Assembly: GCF_001420715.1 (NCBI RefSeq)
Contig: NZ_LJJC01000015.1
Location: forward strand, 74,779-138,778
DNA length: 64,000 nucleotides
Source of the DNA: Heyndrickxia shackletonii
GTDB taxonomy: Bacteria > Bacillota > Bacilli > Bacillales > Bacillaceae_C
Direction of reading: 5' to 3'
Part shown: positions 25,141 through 33,441 of the stretch, piece by piece
Numbering within the stretch: the first letter of the stretch is position 1
Layout of the letters: each line of letters starts with the position of its first letter
Position numbers and translations under genes: made by a program
Notes under the pieces: model-generated
Database searches by the model: none
What the model was told of the DNA's origin: nothing
The model's input: the letters and a program-made list of their open reading frames with translations, nothing else

Positions 25141-25545
25141 CTATTTTTTTTGAATCTTTATGATTGCATTTGACGGCGTAAAACCATCTTTACTTCCAAG
25201 CATCAGCTGTCCATATTTAGTTGGTATTTCAACATACTGAACTACTTTATTCTTATTTAGAAATACAAACAAATATATATCATCTCGATAATTCATATTA
25301 GCTGGATCTTTAAATTTAACCCCCAGTTGCTTATTTATGGTTTGTTGATCAGAGTAAGGGGTTATTAGGTATGCTTTATCCCAATCGAATTCCGTTAGAG
25401 AAATAAAATTTAATTCCGTCACGTTTTCTTTCTCCAAAGTAGAATTAATAGATTTCTCTAATCCTTTGTTATGCATACCAACTACTTGAGAACAACTTGC
25501 TAAAAAAATTAGTGAGAAACAAATGAGAAATATAAATTTTTTCAA
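25141..25545 (-). CDS. Small lipoprotein of unknown function
   Basis: A 134-residue lipoprotein. The TTG at 25545 with TAGGAG upstream starts a signal peptide KKFIFLICFSLIFLASC with lipobox LASC. The mature domain is about 115 residues with FDWDKAYLITPYSDQQ and ends in IIKIQKK. I see no recognisable domain. An upstream frame to 25581 has no start support. Its promoter region is largely replaced by tandem array C, which begins within 50 bases of the start codon. Confidence 0.72.
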   Translation of the reverse strand: MKKFIFLICFSLIFLASCSQVVGMHNKGLEKSINSTLEKENVTELNFISLTEFDWDKAYLITPYSDQQTINKQLGVKFKDPANMNYRDDIYLFVFLNKNKVVQYVEIPTKYGQLMLGSKDGFTPSNAIIKIQKK

Positions 25546-25589
25546 TAAACCACTCCTATTTAGTAAATACCGATAAATCAATGTAACCC

Positions 25590-26052
25590 TTCCGTAAATC
25601 TATGTGCCTTCTCTCCCGAGTCAATGTGACCCACATTTTTTTATATGTACCCCGACTGGTTTTTCACTCCCTCCAGCCAATTTAATATGACCCTTTCGCA
25701 TATCTATGTGCCCCCTCTCCCGGTCAATGTGACACATATTCTTTTTTGTGTGCCCCCACTGGTTTTTCACTCCCTCCACCCAATTTAATGCTACCCTTTC
25801 TCAAGTCTATGTGCCCTCTTTCCGCGTGAATGAGACACATGCTCTTTTTTATGTACCCCGACCAGTTTTTCACTCCCTCCATCCAATTTAATGTAACCCT
25901 TTCTCAAGTTTATGTTCCCTCTCTCCCGGTCAATGTGACACATATTCTTTTTTGTGTACCCCCACTGGTTTTCACTCCCTCCATCCAATTTAATGTGACC
26001 CTTTCTCAAGTCTATGTGCCCTCTCTCCCGGTCTATGTGACACATATTCTTC
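25590..26052. repeat. Tandem array C: ~103-bp units (4.5 copies)
   Basis: The anchor CTATGTGCC or its variant falls at 25600, 25704, 25807, 25910 and 26012: spacings of 104, 103, 103 and 102 bp. Each unit is itself two related halves, each starting AATGTGAC and containing TRTGTGYCCC-like words. Some junctions form ATGTG-A-CACAT palindromes. It fills the space between the divergent lipoprotein and small membrane protein genes. Confidence 0.92.
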
Positions 26053-26131
26053 GTACTGTTCCATAATTGATTTTTTACCATTAAAAAATGCTAAAATGTA
26101 AGAAGTACAAATTTATTGGAGTTGTTCGTGT

Positions 26132-26338
26132 ATGACTTGGCTTTTACTTTCTTTATTAGGATTGGTTCTTATTATTTCAGCTATCTTTTATTTTGTTTTT
26201 GTAGCTAAATCATATAAAAATAAAACATTGGGTACTATTTCATTTATACTTGATTTCATATTTTCTATTGGAAGTGGGGCAATTCTAATTGGATTACTCC
26301 TTATAATCATTGGTATAGTAATGGCTGGCAAGTCTTGA
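26132..26338 (+). CDS. Small two-helix membrane protein
   Basis: 68 residues: an N-out hydrophobic helix (LLLSLLGLVLIISAIFYFVF), a short basic loop (KSYKNKT) and a second helix (SGAILIGLLLIIIGIVM). TTGGAG lies upstream of the ATG. It is divergent from the lipoprotein gene across array C. No family is recognised. Confidence 0.6.
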   Translation: MTWLLLSLLGLVLIISAIFYFVFVAKSYKNKTLGTISFILDFIFSIGSGAILIGLLLIIIGIVMAGKS

Positions 26339-26434
26339 GTCCATTTGTAGTAGTTTGTGTCAACACAACTAATCTCCCTGTTTAAAAATGGGATTACCGC
26401 AGCAATCCCACTGTATAACTCAATCATCTTATAT

Positions 26435-26764
26435 TCATGTGATTATTTTCGAATGTTCTTCAGCCTTCTTTAGTTGAGTCCACACTTTATTAGCAAGCTT
26501 TTCGTAAATATCTCCAAATAAGTTGTTTACGTCGTACCTAAACCATTCGCCAACATTCCCCTTTAACCTTACCTTCTATCAGGATTTAAATCGTGTGCCG
26601 TGACTCTATTGGGAGGAACTTTTTCTCCCAAGTGATGGGTAATTTCTTCTGGAGAACAAATTCCAATTTCAATTACAAAACTCCCGCCATCTGTCAAATT
26701 GAAAAGTGATTAAGTCTATTTTATTCTCGAAAATTCTTCGGAAATGTGGGAACAATCCTGTCAT
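26435..26764 (-). pseudogene. DUF4304-family protein remnant, two frameshifts
   Basis: Reading the minus strand in three frames recovers one continuous protein: FPHFRRIFENKIDLITFQFD, then SFVIEIGICSPEEITH to PPNRVTAHDLNPD, then RLKGNVGEWFRYDVNNLFGD to a TGA at 26435. The order matches DUF4304 proteins (ITFQ..., FVIEIG, VTAHD, WFRYD). Frame changes occur near 26686 (at GACAGATGGCGGGAG) and near 26577. The N-terminal ~25 residues of the family also appear missing. ASCH gene follows directly upstream. Confidence 0.72.
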
Positions 26765-26783
26765 TTAGCAGAGTAACATCGGA

Positions 26784-27119
26784 TTAGTATTTAATTGTAA
26801 TCGCTAATGATCCCCATTCTCTTTCTTGTTCTGGTGTGTAAATATCATAGGTTCCGTTAACCATTTCCTCCATTGACCAACCTTCACAATCAAAATCTTC
26901 AAAAGGAATAGACTCATACATTTCTTTAAATGTATTGTATGTTCTGAGTTCTGTTACTTGAACTTGCAAGGTTTCATCTTGTTCAGGAACCTTAATAAAT
27001 TTAATCGTATCCCCTATTTTAATTTTTCTTCTTTTTTCGTCATTTAAGCGTACTTCAACCTTTTTCTTCCCTTTTTTGATTGCTTCAAAATACTCGCCAT
27101 ATAACCCCATTTGATGCAT
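26784..27119 (-). CDS. ASCH-domain protein
   Basis: 111 residues forming one ASCH beta-barrel (PUA-like): MGLYGEYFEAIKKGKKKVEVRLND at the start, with the family's KxxEVR, then IGDTIKF and a C-terminal GSLAITI strand. ASCH proteins bind RNA or nucleotides, and some hydrolyse modified nucleosides. The function here is not defined. The ATG at 27119 follows AGGGGTGAAG. A second, unrelated ASCH protein is encoded at 63039. Confidence 0.82.
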   Translation of the reverse strand: MHQMGLYGEYFEAIKKGKKKVEVRLNDEKRRKIKIGDTIKFIKVPEQDETLQVQVTELRTYNTFKEMYESIPFEDFDCEGWSMEEMVNGTYDIYTPEQEREWGSLAITIKY

Positions 27120-27209
27120 CTTTATTCTTCACCCCTCTTTATGTTTCAACACTTTTAATTATACTTCCTTCATTAATTAGACTGTCTGAATAGCCATCCA
27201 TGAAGCAGA

Positions 27210-27290
27210 ACTTCACCACATAAAAGGCAAGATGACTACATTCTTACTTAACTTCAACAAAAAAAGCGTGAATCCTGCAATTAACGCCAC
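27210..27290 (-). repeat. Dispersed repeat, copy 2
   Basis: Near-copy of 24966-25044 (shared CTTCACCAC, GCAAGATGACTACATTCTTA, CTTAACTTC and a GCGT..ACGC hairpin with seven T on the minus strand). Here it lies between divergent genes, so it would stop minus-strand transcription entering the ASCH promoter region rather than end a known gene. Confidence 0.8.
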
Positions 27291-27383
27291 CTAAAACATA
27301 TTAAAGAATCACTCCTTAGTTGCTATGAATTGTAATCCAAATAAATTTGTCGAAAAATGTAGTATATTCTTACAAAAATTATT

Positions 27384-27434
27384 TTGACAGGACACTGTTT
27401 GGTGTCTTATTATTGAATTAGAAATTAAGACACC
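27384..27434 (+). promoter_or_regulatory. SigA promoter overlapped by inverted repeats (putative ArsR operator)
   Basis: TTGACA (27384-27389), 18 bases, TATTAT (27408-27413). Overlapping it are GGTGTCTTA (27401-27409) and its exact complement TAAGACACC (27426-27434), and a nested GACAC-N6-GTGTC. A further GGTG...CACC pair follows at about 27439. These are good candidates for autoregulation by the ArsR-type gene that follows. Confidence 0.7.
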
Positions 27435-27478
27435 TAATGGTGGCGTATTAAGCACCTTAAAACTAGGAGGAGGGTGTA

Positions 27479-28204
27479 TTGAAAGAGAAAAATACAACGA
27501 GAGATGTTTATGACGCTGTTGCTGATCCTACGAGACGCAAGATCCTGGATTTGTTAGCAAATGTAGCTGAAATGCCACTTCATGAATTAACTGTTCATTT
27601 TCAAATTGGCCGCACGGCAGTTTCTAAACATTTGACCATTCTCAAGGATGCTGGACTTGTCATCAGCCGAAAAGTTGGCAGGGAAACCAGATATCGTCTA
27701 AATGCGGCACCTCTTCAGGAAATTCAAGATTGGGTAACTTATTACACAAAGTTTTGGAATGAAAAAATAATGCTTTTACATCAACTATTACAGGAGGAAG
27801 AAGAAATGCCTAAAGTTTCATTAGATTTTCAATTTAACAGTTCCATTGAACGTGTATGGCTGGCTTTAACAGACTCAAAAATACTTGCAAAATGGGTTAT
27901 GGATAATGATTTTAAACCGATTGTTGGTCATAAATTTCAATTCAGAACCAAGCCGAATAAAGTGTGGGATGGCATTGTCGATTCCGAAGTACTTGTTGTG
28001 GATCAGCCAAATAAACTATCTTACACTTGGATTACCGCAGGAGAAAGTACTACTGTTACTTGGACGTTGAAAGAAGTAGATAAAACGACGCATTTGCATC
28101 TTGAGCAAACTGGATTCGAAAAGGAAGGGCATGCGTACCATGGTGCCAAACAAGGATGGGTATTAATGGGTGGTAAACTCGAACAAGTGTTAACTGAGCT
28201 GTAA
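27479..28204 (+). CDS. ArsR-type HTH regulator fused to an SRPBCC (AHSA1) domain
   Basis: A 241-residue two-domain protein. Residues 1-95 are a winged helix of the ArsR family (ADPTRRKILDLL, then HFQIGRTAVSKHLTILKDAGLV). Residues ~108-241 are an Aha1/START-like SRPBCC ligand-binding domain (SLDFQFNSSIERVWLALTD, WVLMGGKLEQVL). No metal-binding cysteines are present, so the ligand is probably hydrophobic rather than a metal. The start is TTG at 27479 behind GGAGGAGGG. DoxX gene follows 36 bases later, so this regulator probably controls a two-gene operon. Confidence 0.88.
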   Translation: MKEKNTTRDVYDAVADPTRRKILDLLANVAEMPLHELTVHFQIGRTAVSKHLTILKDAGLVISRKVGRETRYRLNAAPLQEIQDWVTYYTKFWNEKIMLLHQLLQEEEEMPKVSLDFQFNSSIERVWLALTDSKILAKWVMDNDFKPIVGHKFQFRTKPNKVWDGIVDSEVLVVDQPNKLSYTWITAGESTTVTWTLKEVDKTTHLHLEQTGFEKEGHAYHGAKQGWVLMGGKLEQVLTEL

Positions 28205-28240
28205 CACAAATATTATTTACCATTAGGGGAGGAAATCAAT

Positions 28241-28609
28241 ATGTTTATATTTTCCGTGATTCTTCAAAGTTTGTTGGTTTTATACTATGCTTTTTCAGGT
28301 GTTGCTAAAATCATAGGGGCCAAATATTGGGTTGATATCTTTAATCAAATTCAACTACCTCAATGGTTTCGTGTCGTAACAGGTTTTGTTCAATTAATAG
28401 GAGCACTCCTACTTATCATCGGTTACTGGGTTGGTGGTCCTATAGCATGGGCAGGTATCTGGCTTGGAATTACAATGATATTGGCATGCTTTGCACATAT
28501 TAGGGTCAAAGATTCGTTTGGAAAAACAGCACCAGCCCTTATGTTTGCTGTATTGAATATCATTTTAGTAATCCTAAATGTAGATTATCTGCAACATCCA
28601 TTTTCATAA
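28241..28609 (+). CDS. DoxX-family membrane protein
   Basis: 122 residues with four membrane helices: ILQSLLVLYYAFSGVAKIIG, FVQLIGALLLIIGYW, WAGIWLGITMILACFAHI and a last helix ending NVDYLQH. The FSGVAKI motif of helix 1 and RVVTGFVQLIGA are characteristic of DoxX/DoxD-like proteins, whose roles include quinone and redox processes at the membrane. GGGGAGGAAA precedes the ATG. It is second in the ArsR-SRPBCC operon. Confidence 0.85.
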   Translation: MFIFSVILQSLLVLYYAFSGVAKIIGAKYWVDIFNQIQLPQWFRVVTGFVQLIGALLLIIGYWVGGPIAWAGIWLGITMILACFAHIRVKDSFGKTAPALMFAVLNIILVILNVDYLQHPFS

Positions 28610-28771
28610 GATGAGTGAATAACGAGCACCTGATGTCCATTCGTCAAAAAGAGTAGCCAGCTTAGAATCACTCTTACTGCATCCAATGGTAAATTATTCA
28701 TATAACAAATAAAACAATGACATGATCGACAAAACAGATTGATGTCGATATTAAATGGAAATGTAAACATA

Positions 28772-28807
28772 GAAAAAGCCGAATATACAAAATGGTATTT
28801 CGGCTTT
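28772..28807 (+). terminator. Terminator after doxX-like gene
   Basis: AAAGCCGAA pairs with TTCGGCTTT across a partly paired 15-nt loop. The rest of the gap 28610-28990 holds no recognisable gene. Confidence 0.8.
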
Positions 28808-28990
28808 CCTTTATAACTAGTGAAGAAATGTACTTAAATTAAACCTTCCTCTTCCATTAACTCCACTTTAATATTTCACAATCTTTCGTGTTAGACAAGA
28901 ATTTAAAAACGCTGAATTTCAGTGAATGCTTTAGCGATTTATTTCATATATTCTTTTAAAGAAAATAATTAAAAGGTGGTGAACAGCTTT

Positions 28991-29617
28991 ATGTTTAAAC
29001 CAACCCCTGTGAACACCGCAATTGTTATTACAGACCCTCAAAATGACTTTTTGTCTCCTGGAGGCAGAGGTTATCATTTGACGAAAGCTAACATTAAACA
29101 AAATAATACATTATCCAATTTGGAACTCCTTTTAAGTGTAGCTCATAGTAAAGGTTATCAACTCTTTGTTTCTCCACATTTTTTATATCCACATGACTAC
29201 GATTGGCAGTTTACAGGTAACGAACAAGAAATGTTGATTAATTTTCGTGTCTATCAAAAATTAAACCAATATACTCCTCCTACTCCGGAAGCTGATTATG
29301 TCCCATCTTTAGCCCCTTATATATGGGACAAAACAACTGTCATTGCAACACCACACAAGGTGGCCAGTCCCCAGACGAATGATCTTGTATATCAATTAAG
29401 ACAACGCAGAAAAGAACAAGTGATTTTAGCAGGGGTATTATCAAATGTTTGTGTAGAATCACATATGAGAGATTTAATTGAGAATGGTTTCAAGACAGCA
29501 GTTGTTTACGATGCTACTGCTACGATTAGCGAAAACGATTTTCAAGCTGCCATTACAAACTACCGAGTTTTCAGCAGTGCTACATGGACAACACAAGAAG
29601 CAATTTTAAATATGTAA
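28991..29617 (+). CDS. Isochorismatase-family cysteine hydrolase
   Basis: A 208-residue hydrolase of the isochorismatase/nicotinamidase fold. The triad is visible: Asp in VITDPQNDF (about residue 16), Lys in TPHKVASP (about 118) and Cys in GVLSNVCVESHMRDL (about 153). It has the cis-peptide preceding the Cys, as in the family. The substrate is uncertain, since an amidase and an isochorismatase look alike here. The ATG at 28991 follows AAGGTGGTG. GTG codons within that site would give up to five extra residues. It is monocistronic. Confidence 0.85.
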   Translation: MFKPTPVNTAIVITDPQNDFLSPGGRGYHLTKANIKQNNTLSNLELLLSVAHSKGYQLFVSPHFLYPHDYDWQFTGNEQEMLINFRVYQKLNQYTPPTPEADYVPSLAPYIWDKTTVIATPHKVASPQTNDLVYQLRQRRKEQVILAGVLSNVCVESHMRDLIENGFKTAVVYDATATISENDFQAAITNYRVFSSATWTTQEAILNM

Positions 29618-29977
29618 TTATAAAAATAAGTATATAAAATAGGGGAAGCAATATAAAAGCCACTATTAACCCCAAAACCGTTTAATTCATTCTTCGTTTA
29701 CTTAACTTCCCTTTACTTCAATAAAAGCATCCCCTACTAAAGGAAATCCACCGTTAAGTTCAATAATTTGTCGTGATCATTATTTAATCCAACGTTACCC
29801 TACATTTTCTATGTTTCTGTCCTCAATATAAGCTTTTATGAACCGTATTCTAAGGTCCAGTAAGCAACGACTACTCTTTTGAAAATCCGTACTTCGGTCT
29901 CACTCTCTATATTTTGAAAAATATATGCTTTAAATTAGCCCTCCATATATGGCGCACATATATTTAACTTCTGAAAC
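29618..29977. other. Intergenic region without a gene
   Basis: 360 bases between convergent genes. A purine-poor stretch near 29690 contains ACTTAACTTC, reminiscent of the dispersed repeat at 24966, but no hairpin with a T-run or credible frame was found. Confidence 0.5.
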
Positions 29978-30505
29978 TTACCTAAACACAGTAGAAGGCA
30001 CGTTAAAGACTTGCCAGAGAAATACGATAAATACAATGGATAGCCCCCATGCAAGAAGGGGCTTGCGGTAGTGAACCCATAATAGAATAAACATGACCGT
30101 ATTAAAAAATACAGACCACCAAAAGCTCCAGCCATTTTCATATTTAATAAAATGGTTGTAAATATCGATTTGTTCATTAATAGCATAGATCACTATCCAA
30201 ACAATAATATGCAATAATTGCTTTAATCGGCTATGTAAAGGAAATTTTGATAAATAAATAAGTGCTGTTGCAGGATATTTGATTATCATTATGATTAAAA
30301 ATATATGCGTATGTGTTAGCCCCGCATGCTTATCGATACCTTGAGAAGTATATATCCACATTGGGTAGTTGTCATATAAAAAATATTGATAGATGAAATC
30401 TCCCAAAATAAAATATAAAATCGTTGAATAATACTTTTTCCAATTTCTCCAATCTCCCCACTTCCACCCTGCAGCTAACCATATTAGACCGTATATGGCA
30501 ATCAT
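29978..30505 (-). CDS. CBO0543-family membrane protein
   Basis: A 175-residue membrane protein with about five helices. It begins IWLAAGWKWGDWRNWKKYYS, the conserved start of the CBO0543 family of clostridial and bacillar membrane proteins. NYPMWIY follows at ~46, then GWSFWWSVFFNTVMF and HYRKPLLAWGLSIVFI. The ATG follows GAGGTGGACC. A paralogue is encoded at 44914 on the other strand. The function of the family is unknown. Confidence 0.8.
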   Translation of the reverse strand: MIAIYGLIWLAAGWKWGDWRNWKKYYSTILYFILGDFIYQYFLYDNYPMWIYTSQGIDKHAGLTHTHIFLIIMIIKYPATALIYLSKFPLHSRLKQLLHIIVWIVIYAINEQIDIYNHFIKYENGWSFWWSVFFNTVMFILLWVHYRKPLLAWGLSIVFIVFLWQVFNVPSTVFR

Positions 30506-30684
30506 TGGTCCACCTCGTTTAACATATAAATAGTTCCAAATTCAAATTATTTACATTTAGTATGACCCTAAAATCATCACCTTCAATATCATTTAAATAT
30601 TTTTTTGAAAAAACTTTTTCCATATGTTATTGCCAAGTAAATATATTCAGCAACTGGCAAATCATCGGTTACCTGATTCTAAAC

Positions 30685-30716
30685 AAAAAAGAACAGTACC
30701 ACTAAATACTGTTCTA
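30685..30716 (-). terminator. Terminator of the tandem GNAT gene
   Basis: AGAACAGTA pairs with TACTGTTCT across 7 nt, followed on the minus strand by TTTTTTG. Confidence 0.85.
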
Positions 30717-30764
30717 TAGATCCTCATATAATTTTCATAAATTGATTTAAATCTCATTAAATTC

Positions 30765-31586
30765 CTAATTTAATTGATAATAATCCTGCCCATCCACCGT
30801 TTTAAATCCACATGACTGATATAATTTTAGGGCATTTTCATTCTCCGTCTCTACCTCGAGAAAAATCGGATAACCTAATGCATGCTGTTCACGAATAATT
30901 CTTTTCAAAGCCTTTCTTCCAATTCCTTTTCCTTGATATTTTTGAAAAATAGCGAAGCCATATATCCATGCTTCTCCATTCAAATGCTGCACGCGGATTT
31001 TCCCAACTGGTTGCTGGTCTTCTTCTATAATGTAGTAACTTTGCGTGTTTTCCTTTCTAATACGCTTGCTATGGTTTCGTGCTTCCTCTTCTTTAAAACC
31101 GAAACATTCCACATCCAATTGAATTTCAGTTTCCAGATCGTTGTCTGTAGATTTTCTAATTACAATCTGTTGCTCATTGCCCAAATCAATCTCTGTCCAT
31201 TTCATTTGATACTCTGAAAAAGATAATTGACATGGAACTGTGCGTAAAAAGCATTGCGCCGAATAAGAATTAGCCGGGGCATTTAATAAAACAACTTCTA
31301 CCTCTTGCTTTTTAATTTCTGCCAATGCTTCTTTCAATAATCTTGTAAAAATTCCTTTACGACGATAGTGCGGATGAACCATTCCGCAAACCTCTACTTT
31401 ATTGCCAAAACTGTACATCCCTAAAAATCCAACAAGTTTTTCATTTTCATAATGAAAAAAATCTGTCAGCTCCTGATCATTTCGCAGCTCCAGCATATCC
31501 CAATTTAATTTTAAATGAATGGCTTCTTCCTGTTCACAAGCTAGCTGCAGCTGTTTGATTTCCCCTAATTGTTTTTTGCTTAACAT
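30765..31586 (-). CDS. Tandem GNAT acetyltransferase
   Basis: A 273-residue protein with two GNAT halves. The N-terminal half has the acetyl-CoA loop VHPHYRRKGIFTRLLKEAL (about 70-88). The C-terminal half has FAIFQKYQGKGIGRKALKRI (about 213-232) and ends YQSCGFKTVDGQDYY. Both have the R/Q-x-x-G-x-G/A pattern, so both may bind acetyl-CoA. The substrate is unknown. GGGGGAATAATGA precedes the ATG. It is 58 bases downstream of the MATE gene on the same strand and may be co-transcribed with it. Confidence 0.88.
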   Translation of the reverse strand: MLSKKQLGEIKQLQLACEQEEAIHLKLNWDMLELRNDQELTDFFHYENEKLVGFLGMYSFGNKVEVCGMVHPHYRRKGIFTRLLKEALAEIKKQEVEVVLLNAPANSYSAQCFLRTVPCQLSFSEYQMKWTEIDLGNEQQIVIRKSTDNDLETEIQLDVECFGFKEEEARNHSKRIRKENTQSYYIIEEDQQPVGKIRVQHLNGEAWIYGFAIFQKYQGKGIGRKALKRIIREQHALGYPIFLEVETENENALKLYQSCGFKTVDGQDYYQLN

Positions 31587-31644
31587 TCATTATTCCCCCA
31601 AACCGCCTTTTTTTCTACTTACCGACATATAAAGTCTCACTTAT

Positions 31645-33036
31645 TTAAAAATCCTTTGCCATTACATCAAGCACATTTTTATTTTGGAAACTGGCAAATT
31701 TCTTTTTTTGAATATACAAAAGCCTAATGGATAAACATATGCCTGCTGCAAGCAATCCTATTGTTAATCCGATCCAAAATCCCCTCGCTTCAAGACCTGT
31801 AAAATTGGCTAACACATATCCCGCCGGCAAACAAATGAACCAATAAGCAATGAGCGTCAAAATAAACGATAGATTCACATCCTTATATCCCCTTAAGGCT
31901 GCTTGAGCGGTAGCCTGAATCGCATCAGAGATTTGGAAAAACAAGGCGAAAATTAAAAAGTGTGCAGTCAAGTTAATAACAGCTGTTTCATTGGAATAGA
32001 AACCAGCGACTTGATATCTAAATATGACAACAAGGAGTCCGGTAAAAAGCGCCATAACAATGGATAAACAAACTCCAAGCCAGCTGTAGGCCCGTGCATC
32101 TTTGTATCTTTTTGCTCCTACTTCGTATCCCACCAAAACGGTAATTGCCAATGAAATGCTGACGGGAATCATATAAAGGAAAGAAACAATATTAAGCGCC
32201 GATTGATAGGCCGCAATCGTTGTGATGCTAAATTTACTGATTAAGATGGTTACCACTGCAAACATGCTTGTTTCAAAAAAGGTAGACAATCCCATTGGAA
32301 CCCCAATTTTTAAAATTTCTTTGCACATATTTGCCGAAAACATTTTTATCTTTGGAAAAACCTTATACAAGGAAAACGGTCGCTGTGATTTTATAATAAA
32401 TGCCGTTATCCCCGCTATAAACCAATAAGTGATAGATGTCGCATATCCTGCTCCTGCACCGCCAAGCTCAGGAAAGCCCCATTTCCCAAAAATAAGCACA
32501 AAATTAAAAAAGAAATTTATGGGCAGTGAAATTAGTAATATCACCATCACTATGCGTGTTTTCCCTAATGCATAAATAAAAGACCGTAATACATTAAAAA
32601 TGAATAAAGGTACAACTCCAAAGCCAAGGCCAATCAAATAATCACGTGCTGTTTCCTCTACTTTGTCAGTTAAATGCATCATGTGTAAAATTGGGTTCAA
32701 CAAAAAAAAGCCTAGCAGAATTACTAAGAGTCCAATAATAACAGAAAGATAGATTCCATTAGCCACGGTAGATGATACATCCTTATTTTTCTTTTCCCCC
32801 AGCTGCTGAGCAGCGATTGGAGACACCGCAAGCAATATCCCACTTAATCCAGTGAAAACAGGATTCCAAATGGAGGAGCCGATTGCAACAGCTGCCAAAT
32901 CGGAAGAATTGTACCTGCCTGACATAATATTATTGAAGAACACCATTGAGAACATACCCAGTTGTGTGATTAAAATCGGGATTAATAAGATGAAAATTTG
33001 TTTAATTTTTTCTTTATTGTTATATGTTTGATTCAT
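31645..33036 (-). CDS. MATE-family multidrug efflux transporter (NorM-like)
   Basis: A 463-residue transporter with 12 membrane helices in the two-lobe MATE arrangement. Typical segments are FILLIPILITQLGMFSMVFF, NIMSGRYNSSDLAAVAIGSS near residue 40 and GVPMGLSTFFETSMFAVVT at the start of the second lobe. It exports cationic drugs in exchange for Na+ or H+. ATG at 33036 follows AAGGGGTAACATC. The nearest upstream gene is divergent. A tandem GNAT is the likely operon partner. Confidence 0.92.
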   Translation of the reverse strand: MNQTYNNKEKIKQIFILLIPILITQLGMFSMVFFNNIMSGRYNSSDLAAVAIGSSIWNPVFTGLSGILLAVSPIAAQQLGEKKNKDVSSTVANGIYLSVIIGLLVILLGFFLLNPILHMMHLTDKVEETARDYLIGLGFGVVPLFIFNVLRSFIYALGKTRIVMVILLISLPINFFFNFVLIFGKWGFPELGGAGAGYATSITYWFIAGITAFIIKSQRPFSLYKVFPKIKMFSANMCKEILKIGVPMGLSTFFETSMFAVVTILISKFSITTIAAYQSALNIVSFLYMIPVSISLAITVLVGYEVGAKRYKDARAYSWLGVCLSIVMALFTGLLVVIFRYQVAGFYSNETAVINLTAHFLIFALFFQISDAIQATAQAALRGYKDVNLSFILTLIAYWFICLPAGYVLANFTGLEARGFWIGLTIGLLAAGICLSIRLLYIQKKKFASFQNKNVLDVMAKDF

Positions 33037-33247
33037 AGATGTTACCCCTTAATTTTTTCATTACCTACCATTATATATCAGATTTATGCTTTAAAGTGTT
33101 ATTATTTGAAAAGTTTCCATGATTCCTTATTCATTTATGAAGATGGACACCAGTCGAATCAAGGCAGTAATTATATTAATAAACTCTCATATTCTATTAA
33201 AATTGCAGAAATTCACAAAGATACTGTTCATGTTTTCAATTGTCAAG

Positions 33248-33256
33248 TGATATAAT
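33248..33256 (+). promoter_or_regulatory. Extended -10 promoter for the OFA antiporter
   Basis: TG-A-TATAAT is an extended -10 element. A weak -35 (TTCATG) lies 18 bases before. It is ~190 bases upstream of the antiporter start and is the best promoter seen in the 405-base divergent region. Confidence 0.45.
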
Positions 33257-33441
33257 GTAATTGTGTGAAAATATTTCGAAATTTTAGAACTAACACATAT
33301 GTAGTCCACTCCATTCACAGTAAGTAAATGTTGGCCGATTTACTTTATCTGTTCATTAATCCTTTTTCTTAAAACTTCTAAAAGTAGAAAGACCAACCCT
33401 TTTTTCACACAAAATAAGTCGAATAAGGGAGAGGAAATTGT

